Positions 21,996 through 30,999 are shown, numbered from the stretch's first letter. The stretch: 41,535 nt of DNA from JBFMFR01 sp040752025 (GCA_040752025.1 JBFMFR010000059.1:1-41535), one strand, 5' to 3'. Notes: a model not told the origin generated them from the letters alone. Program-made: numbers and translations.

Positions 21996-22970
21996 CTATA
22001 TTTTTTCGGGGGGCAGGTAGATGGCGAACTTGCACCAGGCATCGCCGGCCAGCACCGATTCGAGCACTTCAGCTCGCAGCGGTTGGTCAAAGATTACTTC
22101 CCAGCGCTTCTTCTCAAAGCCAGCGCTGCAATTGCAGAACAGCGGGGAAATTTGAGGAGCGCCGCTCTTGATGGCTTCACGCACCCACGGGCAGTGGCAG
22201 TAATCATAGCGCTTCAGGGTTTCGTCTGTCTCGGCCAGGTAGTGCTTCGCCATGTAAGGAATTTTGATGGCGTACAGGATGTTCCCCTGGCGAACGCCCT
22301 GCCGGATTTCCGGGTGCTGGTCAACGAAGGCGATCACTTCGTCGGTAATTTCCTGAGAGAAGAACAGGCGGCCTTCGCGTTTGATTTCCTCCAGCATTTC
22401 GATAAACGCCCGCCCCTCCTGCTCCAGGTATGCGTCGATATCCTGGCACTGCTGAAATTTCTTCCGGGCTTCCAGGTAATATTCATCCGGCAGCGTGCGC
22501 AGGCTGTTTGCCAGCAGTTCTTTGCAGGCCTGCTGCCCGAAGCGGTTCTCCAGGCGTTCCAGGAGGGCGCTGGTATAAGCGGGCTTCTCCGCGGAAGGCG
22601 TGCCCAATGGGGACAGGCCAATCCCAGCGAAGAGCTCATCCCTGGCCTCATCGCCGTAGGCCTCGCCCACTTTCCTATGCAGGTTGTCGAGCACCTCACT
22701 GCCATCCAACAGCTCCAGGGCCGCCACGAAGACGGGATTGTTACGCATAAAGCGGCCGTACAGCAGCAAAGTGAAGTAATTCTCCTCGCTGTTGCCACCC
22801 TCTTGCATCAGCAAATCCGAAAAAGCGCTCAGGTCGCTGGCTGTGGCCGGCATACGCTCGCGCTCGCCGCAAAAAGCCTCGAAGCGCAGCGCCAGTGCCA
22901 GCGCGGCTTCGATTTTCTCGATTTCCATCTCCCTTTTCTGCAGGAACTCACGAAACTCTTGCGGGTCCAT
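21996..22970 (-). CDS. Cysteine-rich DUF6144-like protein
   Basis: A 324-residue protein without a firm functional assignment. The N-terminal 230 residues are largely helical. The C-terminal about 90 residues carry a conserved-looking cysteine block, YDYCHCPWVREA then FCNCSAGFEKKRWE, followed by LESVLAGDAWCKFAIYLP. This resembles the C-terminus of DUF6144 proteins and recalls V4R / amino-thiazoline-hydrolase-like small-molecule or metal-binding domains. The cysteines suggest Zn, haem or Fe-S binding. Its ATG overlaps the OYE gene stop (TGATG) and has AGGAGG upstream, so it is translationally coupled. The family name is my recognition and should be tested by profile search. Confidence 0.7.
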   Translation of the reverse strand: MDPQEFREFLQKREMEIEKIEAALALALRFEAFCGERERMPATASDLSAFSDLLMQEGGNSEENYFTLLLYGRFMRNNPVFVAALELLDGSEVLDNLHRKVGEAYGDEARDELFAGIGLSPLGTPSAEKPAYTSALLERLENRFGQQACKELLANSLRTLPDEYYLEARKKFQQCQDIDAYLEQEGRAFIEMLEEIKREGRLFFSQEITDEVIAFVDQHPEIRQGVRQGNILYAIKIPYMAKHYLAETDETLKRYDYCHCPWVREAIKSGAPQISPLFCNCSAGFEKKRWEVIFDQPLRAEVLESVLAGDAWCKFAIYLPPEKI

Positions 22971-24190
22971 CAAACCTCCTTGTTCAGTGTATTTTCCTTT
23001 ACCCAGGTAGACAGCCAGCGTTGGGCTGCTTTGACGCCGGCCTTGTTCTGTTTGACCAGGCAGGTAGCGATCCAGGGCTCGCTGCTTTGCACGTGCGTCC
23101 ACATATCGTAGATGCAAGAATTGCACGAGATGCAGTCCACTCCGCTGCCCCCGCGACCCTCTAACCAGCGCCTGGGCAGGTCTGGCTCGCTGATCAACGG
23201 TCGGCACATCGAAACGAAATCTACCTTGCCCTGGACCACGATCTGCTCCAATCGTTCCACGTCGCGGTTGCCGCCGCACAAGATCACCGGGATATCCAGC
23301 GCCAGCAGCTCGGCATATTTGAGGAAATAGCTTTGCTTCTCCGGGCTCTTGATGCGCGTGTGCGACTCAGCCGCCGGCACGGGACGGAATCCCAGTTCCT
23401 GCTCGCTGCGCACCAGGCAGTCCCACCTGCCGCCGCTGATTTCGATGGCATCTACCCCTGCATCCTGGACGGCTCGCGCCAGCCCGGGGAAATCCTGTGC
23501 ATCGACCCCGCCTTCAATATAATCAGTGCAGTTCATTTTGATCAGGATCGGAAAATCAGGGGACCTGTCTCGGGCGGCAGAGACAATCTCCCGGATCAAC
23601 CGCGTCCGGTTTTCAACCGCTCCCCCGTAAGCATCCGTGCGGCGGTTCGAATAGGGGGACAGGAAGCTACCGAGTAAGCCGCCGTGCGCGGCGTGGAGCT
23701 GGACGCCATCGAAGCCTTCCTGCTCCAGGTGAACAATGGCTTCAGCGCAATACCCCACGATGGTTTGGATCTCCTCCAGGGAAAGTGGGCGCGGCCTCTG
23801 AGTGGTATACGGTGAGGAGATTTCTGAGGGTGCCACCCAGGAGCCCTGGTAATCTATGCTGATTTGGGCGATGATCTTACAATCTGGGTTGGCGTGGTGT
23901 ACTGTCTGCGCCAGTTGGGCGAAGTTTTCGATGCGCACGTTTTCATATGAAACCGGGCCGTGTTCTGCCGCGCTCACTTCGAAGATATTTTCTGGCAGCG
24001 TGGAGAAATCGCCGGTGATGAGCATGCCTGCCCCGCCCAGGGCAAGCCGCCGGTAAAGCTCGAGCACCTCAGGCTTCATCTGGCGATCTTTCAAAATCGA
24101 AGGATCCCAGGTAGCTGAACGCACCAGGCGGTTCGATAAAGTCAGCCGGCCGATTTTACCCGGCGAGAAAATTTTGTAATGATTACGCAT
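22970..24190 (-). CDS. Old-Yellow-Enzyme-like NADH:flavin oxidoreductase with Cys cluster
   Basis: A 406-residue FMN TIM-barrel oxidoreductase. It has the family's active-site segment DGVQLHAAHGGLLGSFLSP (His166, His169), SNRRTDAYGGAVENRTRLIREI, and phosphate-binding residues near VILCGGNRDVE. Beyond the barrel it keeps C353-x2-C356-x2-C359 and C377, the position where enoate and 2,4-dienoyl-CoA reductases hold a [4Fe-4S] cluster, yet the C-terminal NAD(P)H/FAD domain of those enzymes is missing. Electrons would then come from a partner such as ferredoxin (inference). It should reduce an activated C=C bond. It lies 6 bases after the Ntn-hydrolase gene and overlaps the next gene. Confidence 0.9.
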   Translation of the reverse strand: MRNHYKIFSPGKIGRLTLSNRLVRSATWDPSILKDRQMKPEVLELYRRLALGGAGMLITGDFSTLPENIFEVSAAEHGPVSYENVRIENFAQLAQTVHHANPDCKIIAQISIDYQGSWVAPSEISSPYTTQRPRPLSLEEIQTIVGYCAEAIVHLEQEGFDGVQLHAAHGGLLGSFLSPYSNRRTDAYGGAVENRTRLIREIVSAARDRSPDFPILIKMNCTDYIEGGVDAQDFPGLARAVQDAGVDAIEISGGRWDCLVRSEQELGFRPVPAAESHTRIKSPEKQSYFLKYAELLALDIPVILCGGNRDVERLEQIVVQGKVDFVSMCRPLISEPDLPRRWLEGRGGSGVDCISCNSCIYDMWTHVQSSEPWIATCLVKQNKAGVKAAQRWLSTWVKENTLNKEV

Positions 24191-24196
24191 GCGCTG

Positions 24197-25282
24197 TTAT
24201 GGCTCCCATATTCCTGTTAAGGTGTAGGCTTCATCGTACTCCCGCCCCATCACTACCGTGACACTGCCGGTGCTGATGCCGTAGATCACCGACCACTGTG
24301 TGCCATCCTGGGCCACCTGGGAGAGCAACTGCATGGCCTGCTGCGCAGCCAAAGCTCCACCCGCCTCAGATAACTGCTGGTTGAGGCGGTCGTAGCGCCA
24401 GCAGTTCCCCTGCGGCGAAGCGCCAGCCCCAGCCAGCAGGAAGTTGGTGGCTTCGTGCCACGGCGATTCGTTCGGAAATACATATAATTTCCCCTGGTAG
24501 AACTCCACCAGCATGGCGCGCCCGGCATGGTCAGCGATCAGGTAATGCAAGGGTGGGCCGCCCTCGAAATCGATGTTGTGTTCCTGCAAGATAGCCACCG
24601 CTTCATCCACATCTTTGGCGTGGTCCAGCATCTCACGGATCACACCCAGTGACCCCACAGTTTCTTTTGCAGGGTCAGGCGGCAGGCTGCCCGGCGGCAC
24701 CGCTGCCATCCCCACCGCCAGGCCGTGTTCGTTCATGCCGTCGAAAGGCCAGGCTGGCGCATCCAGCAGCGCCCGGCGCTCAGCCAGCGGCAGCTCATCC
24801 AGGCGGCTCACCTGCCCGGGCTGCACCAGGTAGGCGATGTCCACCATCGAAACCGAAGCGTAGCCGTCCGGGGGATCGGTAAACAGTAACAGGGCCGGGC
24901 TGTACTGCCAGTCGAAGTTGCGCCCGTACAGGCGGCTGGCCGGATCGCCCAGTGCCGCGAACAGCGAACAGGCCCAGCCGGGCGCGGCCGCCAGCGACCT
25001 GGACGCAATGTTTTCGTTCGCGGCAAGGCGCGCCCCATAATCGCCAACGTAATGCATGGTATAAAGCGGATAATCGCCAACCTTTTGCAAGCTGGCCAGC
25101 GTAGCCTCCTCGTCGGTCTCCGGCTTGCCAGTTGCAGTCGGGATTGGCTGCGCTGTCGGTTGTATAGCGACTGGCGTGCTGGTCTGCACAGCAGGCGCCT
25201 GTATAGTCGCTGGTGCGGCGCGGCCACAACTGGCCATAAGAACTGCCAACAAGATCAGGTGAAAATAGGTTTTTCTCAACAC
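24197..25282 (-). CDS. Lipoprotein linear-amide C-N hydrolase (Ntn, choloylglycine-hydrolase-like)
   Basis: A 361-residue exported protein: signal peptide with lipobox-like LMASC (Cys19), a Thr/Pro-rich spacer to about 60, then an N-terminal-nucleophile hydrolase domain. The likely nucleophile is C105 in GWACSLFAALG, followed by RLYGRNFDW, FDGMNEHGLAVGM and HYLIADHAGRAMLVEF, the pattern of linear amide C-N hydrolases (penicillin V acylase, acid ceramidase and peptidase C45 relatives). Activation would require cleavage before C105, removing the lipid anchor segment unless it stays associated. Substrate unknown; an acylated amide is expected. GTG start at 25282 with GGGGAGGG 5 bases upstream. 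Confidence 0.85.
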   Translation of the reverse strand: MLRKTYFHLILLAVLMASCGRAAPATIQAPAVQTSTPVAIQPTAQPIPTATGKPETDEEATLASLQKVGDYPLYTMHYVGDYGARLAANENIASRSLAAAPGWACSLFAALGDPASRLYGRNFDWQYSPALLLFTDPPDGYASVSMVDIAYLVQPGQVSRLDELPLAERRALLDAPAWPFDGMNEHGLAVGMAAVPPGSLPPDPAKETVGSLGVIREMLDHAKDVDEAVAILQEHNIDFEGGPPLHYLIADHAGRAMLVEFYQGKLYVFPNESPWHEATNFLLAGAGASPQGNCWRYDRLNQQLSEAGGALAAQQAMQLLSQVAQDGTQWSVIYGISTGSVTVVMGREYDEAYTLTGIWEP

Positions 25283-25430
25283 AACGCCCTCCCCGGCCAG
25301 AACCTTTCGAACGACTTCAACTGGCGCCGCCCCTGCGCGCCTGTCTTTATATTTACGACCGGGTGGCCGGTTTCGTTCAAATCCATCGACCAGGCTAATC
25401 GCAGTACGCCTGCATGGGGTTGGCGCGCCA

Positions 25431-25934
25431 TCAAGAGCGCGCGCCGCGATAGAAACTCAGGCCCAGGCGGATGAACATCAGAGCCATTAACCCCAACAGG
25501 ATGCCCCACCCAACGCTGAGCCTGATCTGCACCGCGATCCCGGTCAAGCCCAGGATCAGGCTTACGCCAAGCACTACCAACAGCCGCTTCAGGTGCGCCT
25601 GCTGTAACAACTGCGTGGCTTCATCCAGCTCGATCCGGCCGAGCCGGCGGTCAAAAGCCTCCAGATCCCAGTATGACAGGGCAAACAATACAGCCACCAA
25701 CATTACCAGCGATGAAACCCCATTCAGCACGCCCACAGCCGCCGCGGCAACCAGCAAGACAAACAGGGCTGTGCCTTTATCCCCCGGCGTTCCAGGCAGC
25801 GCCAGGCGCACAAAAACCGCCAACAAAACCAGCAGCAGCGCCCAAATCCACAACCTCTCGCTGGAGTAACCCAGCGCCAAAGCGCTCAAAGCCAGTGCCA
25901 GGCTGCCCAACTGCCAGGTGCGCATTGTTCTCAT
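25431..25934 (-). CDS. Small membrane protein at the end of the MoxR/DUF58 operon
   Basis: A 167-residue protein with about five hydrophobic segments (residues about 8-23, 29-46, 54-80 and two near the C-terminus, 118-137 and 142-158) and a charged central stretch DLEAFDRRLGRIELDEATQLLQQAHLKRL. I do not recognise a family. Its ATG overlaps the DUF58 stop codon (ATGA), so it is translationally coupled and probably part of the same membrane complex. Confidence 0.75.
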   Translation of the reverse strand: MRTMRTWQLGSLALALSALALGYSSERLWIWALLLVLLAVFVRLALPGTPGDKGTALFVLLVAAAAVGVLNGVSSLVMLVAVLFALSYWDLEAFDRRLGRIELDEATQLLQQAHLKRLLVVLGVSLILGLTGIAVQIRLSVGWGILLGLMALMFIRLGLSFYRGARS

Positions 25935-27223
25935 AGTGATACCATCTTCGGATTGCGTTGGGATTGGAACTGCCTGCCCAGCGCAGCGTAAACCACCTGC
26001 TCGAAAGGCTGCCCCACCTGCCAGTCCACCACCTGGACTCCCAGGTGGATGAGCCGGCGCAGCAACAAGTTCCTTTCCAGGTGCGCCAGGCGCGCCGCTT
26101 GTTCCACCTCTGGCGCGGAGCGAAATGCCTGCGCTTCGAAACTCACCGGGTCCGGGCTGATCAACAGCACGGAATAGCCATCTTTGCACAGGCGTACAAA
26201 CGTAGGGTAATCGCGCATCCCCAGAGGGCTGATCACTACCAGTTGTGAGCGAGCCGGGAACAGGCGGGTTGGCAGGTAATCCAGGCTCTCCAGGGCATAG
26301 TTGCTGCCCACTTCCACCTTCGCCAGGGCTTGCAGAATGCGCTCGCGCTGGATTTTGCCATACCCGGGGAAAACCCTTCTCAGGCCAAAGCCATAGGTCA
26401 GCAAAGAAACGCGATGTCCATCGGTCAGAAAGATGTCCGCCAGAGCCGCCACCGCGCGCACGGAATGCTCGAACAGGGTTTTCTCACCAACGGTGTTATT
26501 GGTCTGCTGGCGGGCATCCAGGATCAGACCCACGTCTGCGATGCGCTCCTGCTCGAAATCGTTGGTGAACAGGTTCTGCCGCTGGCGGGCAGACACCTTC
26601 CAGTTGATCCGGCGCAGAGGATCGCCCAATTGATATTCGCGCACCCCCCAAAAGCTCATCCCCGATCCACTTTGACGGGCCGGGATGGAGCCAGAAAAGC
26701 CGCGCGTCTGCCGAGGGCAGATGTGCAGGCGCTTCAGGCGCGGCGTATCCGGCAAAGTTTGAAACTCTACGGAAGCGGGGAAAAAGAAACGCTGCTGGAA
26801 AACAGCAAAATGCTCATTGACCTCCACACTGAGACCTTTCAATGCGTGCCGGCCTCTTTCGCAGCGCAGCGTATAGTTGCATTGCAGTGTTTCATCCTGG
26901 GCAAGTGGCGCCAGCATTTCCGCCGCCCCCTGGATGCACTCAGCCTGTGGGGGGATGTGATCGGCCAGGTAGATTTCATCTATAGGCTCCCCTTCGTTGC
27001 GCAGCGTAACCTGCACGGCTACCGGCGTTCCGCTTTCGACCAGGTGCACGTCAATCTCGCGTTCAGGGACCAGTTTCACCTGGCGCGGCGCGTAGAAGAT
27101 GGCCGTGCCCAGGTATAGAAGCAGCGGGATCGCCAGGACGATCAGCCCGCCCTGCAGCGTTGCCAGCCCCAGGAAGAGCAGCCCGTACATGCAGCCCAGC
27201 AGAACCCAGAAACGCGTCGTCAT
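25931..27223 (-). CDS. DUF58 domain membrane protein
   Basis: A 430-residue protein. Two membrane helices occupy about 5-45. A beta-sandwich domain follows (about 60-170), then the DUF58/VWA-like domain marked by REYQLGDPLRRINWKVSAR and a MIDAS-like start DVGLILDARQQTNN. DUF58 proteins are constantly paired with MoxR ATPases and are thought to serve as von Willebrand-type substrates or partners in envelope or metalloenzyme maturation. The gene lies 24 bases after moxR and overlaps the next gene by 4. Confidence 0.93.
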   Translation of the reverse strand: MTTRFWVLLGCMYGLLFLGLATLQGGLIVLAIPLLLYLGTAIFYAPRQVKLVPEREIDVHLVESGTPVAVQVTLRNEGEPIDEIYLADHIPPQAECIQGAAEMLAPLAQDETLQCNYTLRCERGRHALKGLSVEVNEHFAVFQQRFFFPASVEFQTLPDTPRLKRLHICPRQTRGFSGSIPARQSGSGMSFWGVREYQLGDPLRRINWKVSARQRQNLFTNDFEQERIADVGLILDARQQTNNTVGEKTLFEHSVRAVAALADIFLTDGHRVSLLTYGFGLRRVFPGYGKIQRERILQALAKVEVGSNYALESLDYLPTRLFPARSQLVVISPLGMRDYPTFVRLCKDGYSVLLISPDPVSFEAQAFRSAPEVEQAARLAHLERNLLLRRLIHLGVQVVDWQVGQPFEQVVYAALGRQFQSQRNPKMVSL

Positions 27224-27247
27224 TGCATCAAACCATTTTCAGCGCGA

Positions 27248-28231
27248 TCAGTTCGTGTGCAGCACCGGGACCGGCACTGAAGCCCGGATTTCATCGATCA
27301 AATCTTCGGCCGCCTTGCGAACGGTCCAAAGCTCAGGCTCCAGGATCAACCGGTGGCTTAACACGGGCCTAACAAACTGCTTGACATCATCCGGAATCAC
27401 ATAGGCGCGCCCTTGTATGGCCGCCCAGGCCCGCGACAACTTGAGCAGAGCCAGCGTGCCGCGCGGGCTGGCTCCCACCGCAATCTGGCGGTGCTGGCGC
27501 GTTTTGGCGATCAGGCTGACGATATAACGCTCGATGTCTGGGTTCACGTGCACTTCTTCTACCGCCTGGCGCATCGCCAGCAGGCCGGCCGCATCCGTAA
27601 CCGCCTGCAAATCGAAAGCATCAGACTTGCGCTCGCGCCTGCGGCGCAAAATTTCGTGCTCTTCATCTGGGGAGGGATACCCAACCGAAAGCTTAATGAT
27701 GAAGCGGTCGAGCTGCGCTTCGGGCAGCGGGAAGGTGCCTTCGTATTCGATCGGATTTTGGGTGGCAATCACGATAAACGGCTCCGTCAGTCTGACCGTC
27801 TCCGCTTCGATCGTGATCTGGTACTCTTGCATGGCTTCCAACAAAGCCGACTGAGTGCGCGGCGAGGCGCGGTTGATTTCATCCGCCAGGATCATATTGG
27901 CAAACAAAGGCCCCTTGCGCAGTACGAACTGGTTATTCTCACGGTCATACACGTAGCCGCCGGTGATATCGCCGGGCAGCAAGTCGGGTGTAAATTGAAT
28001 GCGCTTGAAAGCCATACCCAGGGCGGTGGCGAAACTATTGGCGATCAAGGTTTTGGCCAGGCCGGGGTAATCCTCCAGGAGCACGTGGCCTCCTGGAGAC
28101 AGAATCGCAGCCATGATCTTTGCCAGTTCATCACCCTTGCCGACTACCGCCTTCTCGACCTCCGAAATCACGGCCTGGGTGAGCGCGGCCACCTCAGGAA
28201 TTGAGATGAGGGACTTCTGTTCGTGAATCAT
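27248..28231 (-). CDS. MoxR-family AAA+ ATPase
   Basis: A 327-residue chaperone-like ATPase. Walker A is DYPGLAKT (54-61), Walker B MILADEINRA (113-122), sensor 1 lies in FIVIATQNPIEYEGT, and the C-terminal lid ends with the usual HRLILEPE region. MoxR proteins remodel partner proteins carrying VWA domains; the partner here is presumably the DUF58 protein encoded next. GGAGG lies 6 bases before the ATG at 28231, which is 38 bases inside the preceding gene. Confidence 0.95.
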   Translation of the reverse strand: MIHEQKSLISIPEVAALTQAVISEVEKAVVGKGDELAKIMAAILSPGGHVLLEDYPGLAKTLIANSFATALGMAFKRIQFTPDLLPGDITGGYVYDRENNQFVLRKGPLFANMILADEINRASPRTQSALLEAMQEYQITIEAETVRLTEPFIVIATQNPIEYEGTFPLPEAQLDRFIIKLSVGYPSPDEEHEILRRRRERKSDAFDLQAVTDAAGLLAMRQAVEEVHVNPDIERYIVSLIAKTRQHRQIAVGASPRGTLALLKLSRAWAAIQGRAYVIPDDVKQFVRPVLSHRLILEPELWTVRKAAEDLIDEIRASVPVPVLHTN

Positions 28232-28862
28232 GCATGACCTCCATTTGGCCTTCCAAGAATTGTAGAATGACCTCAACCTGGCGTCCAGCCGGCAAAGCGG
28301 CTGGCGCAGCGCGTGTAAAATCGAACGACAGCCAATGTTGCAGCCACCTTGCCCAGCGATAGCGTAAGCGAGGTGCTGGCCCGGTAGCCTGGTAATGAAG
28401 CAAAGTGCGCACCTCTGGCGGCAGGTTTTGTGCGTTTTCCTCCAGCCACAGCTCGGCCTCTCGCAAGCTGCAGTGCTGCCGGAAGGCCACCACTGCCAGA
28501 GTCAATTTTTTCAATTCCAACAGCGAATATTTCGTGGGCGTTTGCTGCCGGTGCAACTGCTGGACCTCCGTAATCCAAAAATCAAGCCGCCCACTCGAGG
28601 CGCGCACCACAAAAGGATCTACAGTTCGCCGGGAGCGGCGCATTGGCGGAAAGGATAGAAGGATCATGATGTAGGCGGTGATGACAAATAACCCCCAAAG
28701 CGCATCGGGGTCCAGGCTCATCCAGGTTCTCTGCACGTATTGAATCAAGTAAACCAGCGGCTCAACCAGGTATTGGCGCAGTTCATCCCGAAAAATCACC
28801 AGGGTAAAGAACAAGCCCAGGATGAAAAACGAACCAAATAATAACCAGCCGCGCTTGCGCAT
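28194..28862 (-). CDS. Membrane protein of the MoxR operon, unknown family
   Basis: A 222-residue protein with two membrane helices (about 7-27 and 54-73) and a cytoplasmic basic, helical C-terminal part. No family is recognised. It is positioned between the DUF4129 gene (3-base gap) and moxR (38-base overlap), which places it in the operon and suggests a structural or regulatory part of the MoxR complex. The ATG at 28862 is used; a GTG directly before it is possible. Confidence 0.75.
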   Translation of the reverse strand: MRKRGWLLFGSFFILGLFFTLVIFRDELRQYLVEPLVYLIQYVQRTWMSLDPDALWGLFVITAYIMILLSFPPMRRSRRTVDPFVVRASSGRLDFWITEVQQLHRQQTPTKYSLLELKKLTLAVVAFRQHCSLREAELWLEENAQNLPPEVRTLLHYQATGPAPRLRYRWARWLQHWLSFDFTRAAPAALPAGRQVEVILQFLEGQMEVMHDSRTEVPHLNS

Positions 28863-28865
28863 CAC

Positions 28866-29780
28866 TCAGACCTGCCCTGGAAGCCCCTGCGTCTGCCGCT
28901 GCGCTTCCCCCAAAGCTTTACAGTAATCGACGATGGCACTCAGATAAGAAATCGCCTGTTGCGTGGCCCGTTGGTCGGGACGGATATCCCCATAGCGCAC
29001 TTCTTCGAATAACCGTGTCAGCGAGCAGACCGGCCCAGCCGGGAAGCCGAGTTGCGTGAGCAGTTTCTCGAATTCGCGCGGGGTCATGTCTATTTCACGC
29101 CTCAGGCCGCGCTCTTCTCGCAGCACCTGGCTCATGCGCGCATAGCAGCGCACCACGATGTCTTTGAAATCACCGCCTGCTTCCAGCGCATCCACCGCCG
29201 CCTGCGCCTCCTGGGAGAGGCTTTCGGTGATCCCGCGGGGCGGTTTGCGTTGGCTCAAGATCCAAACCAAGAAGACAGCCGCGCCAGCCACCAACCCGGC
29301 CAGGATAACTCCCACGCCAGCCACCAGCCAGCCAGGCGCGTTCGGCTGGTAGATTTCGCCAGGCTGCTCCGCCTGGGCCGCCACGACCGGCGTGGCAAAC
29401 CCCAACCCCTCCTTTGGAACCGGCAAGGTAGGCTGTGCCTGGTTCCTGAACGCTGGCTTGCTCATATATATGCACAGTAACATGGCTGCCAGCAGGGCGA
29501 CGAAGGCCGCCAGGCGGATGCGCCCCTCGCGCGTCAGGAAGATCGAGACAAAAGCGATCAGGTAAAGCAGGCCGAAAAGAAAGATCGCCCCTTTCACGCC
29601 GCCCACAAAGGGCTGGTTGATGAACACCAGGCCCTCTACCGTCCCGGTAGCCTCGCGCCGGAAGGGCATCGGAGCGCCCGAAGTGACGCTGGAAATGCCT
29701 GCCGCCAGAATCAACACCAACGCCGCAGCACAGCTAAAGAAAAACAGCGCCTGCTTTCGGTCTCGAGTCCACATCGCCAT
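28866..29780 (-). CDS. DUF4129 domain membrane protein
   Basis: A 304-residue protein with a signal-anchor helix (about 12-32), further helices near 62-82, 90-106 and 148-174, and a C-terminal DUF4129 domain: VVRCYARMSQVLREERGLRREIDMTPREFEKLL, then LTRLFEEVRYGDIRP. DUF4129 occurs with DUF58, MoxR and transglutaminase-like proteins in envelope-associated operons. It is the first gene of this five-gene minus-strand unit. Upstream ribosome-binding signal is weak (GGGGTAAAATCA). Confidence 0.9.
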   Translation of the reverse strand: MAMWTRDRKQALFFFSCAAALVLILAAGISSVTSGAPMPFRREATGTVEGLVFINQPFVGGVKGAIFLFGLLYLIAFVSIFLTREGRIRLAAFVALLAAMLLCIYMSKPAFRNQAQPTLPVPKEGLGFATPVVAAQAEQPGEIYQPNAPGWLVAGVGVILAGLVAGAAVFLVWILSQRKPPRGITESLSQEAQAAVDALEAGGDFKDIVVRCYARMSQVLREERGLRREIDMTPREFEKLLTQLGFPAGPVCSLTRLFEEVRYGDIRPDQRATQQAISYLSAIVDYCKALGEAQRQTQGLPGQV

Positions 29781-29840
29781 TGATTTTACCCCAACTCCAT
29801 CAAATGGCCGTTACATCGAGCCTAAAAAATACCCGCCAGC

Positions 29841-30392
29841 TTACAAATCAATCGCTTCCACTTGCGTGCTGGTAAAGCGATCTCCGCCCACGTGCAGCAA
29901 CGGGTGGGCGCGTTCAAGGTCATACAGGCCGCTTTGCTCCAGGATGCCTTGCTGGGCATACGCAGCCAACACTTCTCCGAGCATGATGTGGTGATCGCCG
30001 GCCTCGATATCCTCCACCAGGCGGCACTCCAGGAACGCCAGGCATTCTGCGATAACTGGTGGGCGCACATGTTGCGCAGGAGCCGGAGTCAGGCCAGTAG
30101 CTGCGAACTTGTCCACCTCGGCTCCCGATATCCTGCCGCAATAGAGCGACTGTCGCCCCAGTTCGAAGGAAGGCACGTTGACGACGAACTCATTGGTAGC
30201 TTTGATCAGACCGTAAGAAAAGCGTTCCGGGCGCAAACTCATACACAGCAAGGGCGGTTTCAGGCTCACCGGGGTCAGCCAGGCGATCGTGACGATATTG
30301 GCGCGACCATCCTCGCCGCAGCAGGTTACTAAAAATGTACTGCAAGGATGGAGAAGGCGGCTGAAACTGGATACAGAGACGGTCTCACTCAT
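29841..30392 (-). CDS. Flavin reductase-like (FMN-binding split barrel) protein
   Basis: A 183-residue flavoredoxin/flavin-reductase-like protein (TFLVTCCGEDGRANIVTIAWLTPVSLKPPLLCMSL at the FMN site, FVVNVP, GEVLAAYA). It binds FMN and may exchange electrons with ferredoxin or reduce flavins. It is the last gene of the korDABC unit, 22 bases after korC, with AAGGAGAT upstream of the ATG, so a role as electron acceptor or partner of the oxidoreductase is plausible (inference). Confidence 0.9.
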   Translation of the reverse strand: MSETVSVSSFSRLLHPCSTFLVTCCGEDGRANIVTIAWLTPVSLKPPLLCMSLRPERFSYGLIKATNEFVVNVPSFELGRQSLYCGRISGAEVDKFAATGLTPAPAQHVRPPVIAECLAFLECRLVEDIEAGDHHIMLGEVLAAYAQQGILEQSGLYDLERAHPLLHVGGDRFTSTQVEAIDL

Positions 30393-30414
30393 ACATTATC
30401 TCCTTGAAACGACT

Positions 30415-30999
30415 TCAATGCGCCAGCGCTTCAACCTCGGCAAATTGCTGGGCTTCTTTGAATCCCGCTGCCAGGGCGGCCCGGTTCATATCTTCAGTGC
30501 CCTTGGGGGCGCGCGCCAGGACGGCCTTTTCAATCGCCGCTTGCGAAACAACCCCGGTCAGGCCAACCAGCAGCCCCAAAGCGACCACATTCGCAGTAAT
30601 CGACTTGCCGGTCGTTTCCACTGCCAGTCGTGAAATCGGCACCTTGATGGCATGTGTGGCGGGCACGCGCCCCACTTTCTCTTCATCGACGATCAACAAG
30701 CCGTTCCTCTTTAGGTTTGAGGCGTATTTGTCACAGGCTTCCTGGCTCATCGCAACCAAAACATCCGCCGCAATCACTTCGGGATAATCTATTTTGCCCT
30801 GGGCAATGATCACCTCCGCCTTGCTGGCCCCGCCGCGCGCTTCTGGCCCATAACTCTGCGTTTGCACCGCGTTCTTTCCATCGAAAATCGCCGCCGCCTC
30901 TGCCAGGATGATGCCTGCCAGGATCATTCCCTGGCCCCCCTCGCCAGCCAGGCGTATTTCTGTCCGGTCTGGAAATGATTTCACAACGTGGTTAGGCAT
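30415..30999 (-). CDS. korC: 2-oxoacid:ferredoxin oxidoreductase, gamma subunit
   Basis: A 194-residue gamma subunit. The hallmark GEGGQGMILAGIILAEAA is at 17-34, then QTQSYGPEARGGASKAEVI. It completes the alpha-beta-gamma-delta enzyme that oxidatively decarboxylates a 2-oxoacid (2-oxoglutarate most likely, by gene order) to its acyl-CoA while reducing ferredoxin, or runs in reverse for CO2 fixation. Start at 30999 with AAGGAGG 8 bases upstream; it overlaps korB by 8 bases. Confidence 0.94.
   Translation of the reverse strand: MPNHVVKSFPDRTEIRLAGEGGQGMILAGIILAEAAAIFDGKNAVQTQSYGPEARGGASKAEVIIAQGKIDYPEVIAADVLVAMSQEACDKYASNLKRNGLLIVDEEKVGRVPATHAIKVPISRLAVETTGKSITANVVALGLLVGLTGVVSQAAIEKAVLARAPKGTEDMNRAALAAGFKEAQQFAEVEALAH

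Noticed and set aside
25276..25509. A 77-codon minus-strand frame covering the 148-base gap before the Ntn hydrolase gene.
   Set aside because: It overlaps the end of the 167-residue membrane protein gene in another frame, has no ribosome-binding site and no recognised similarity.
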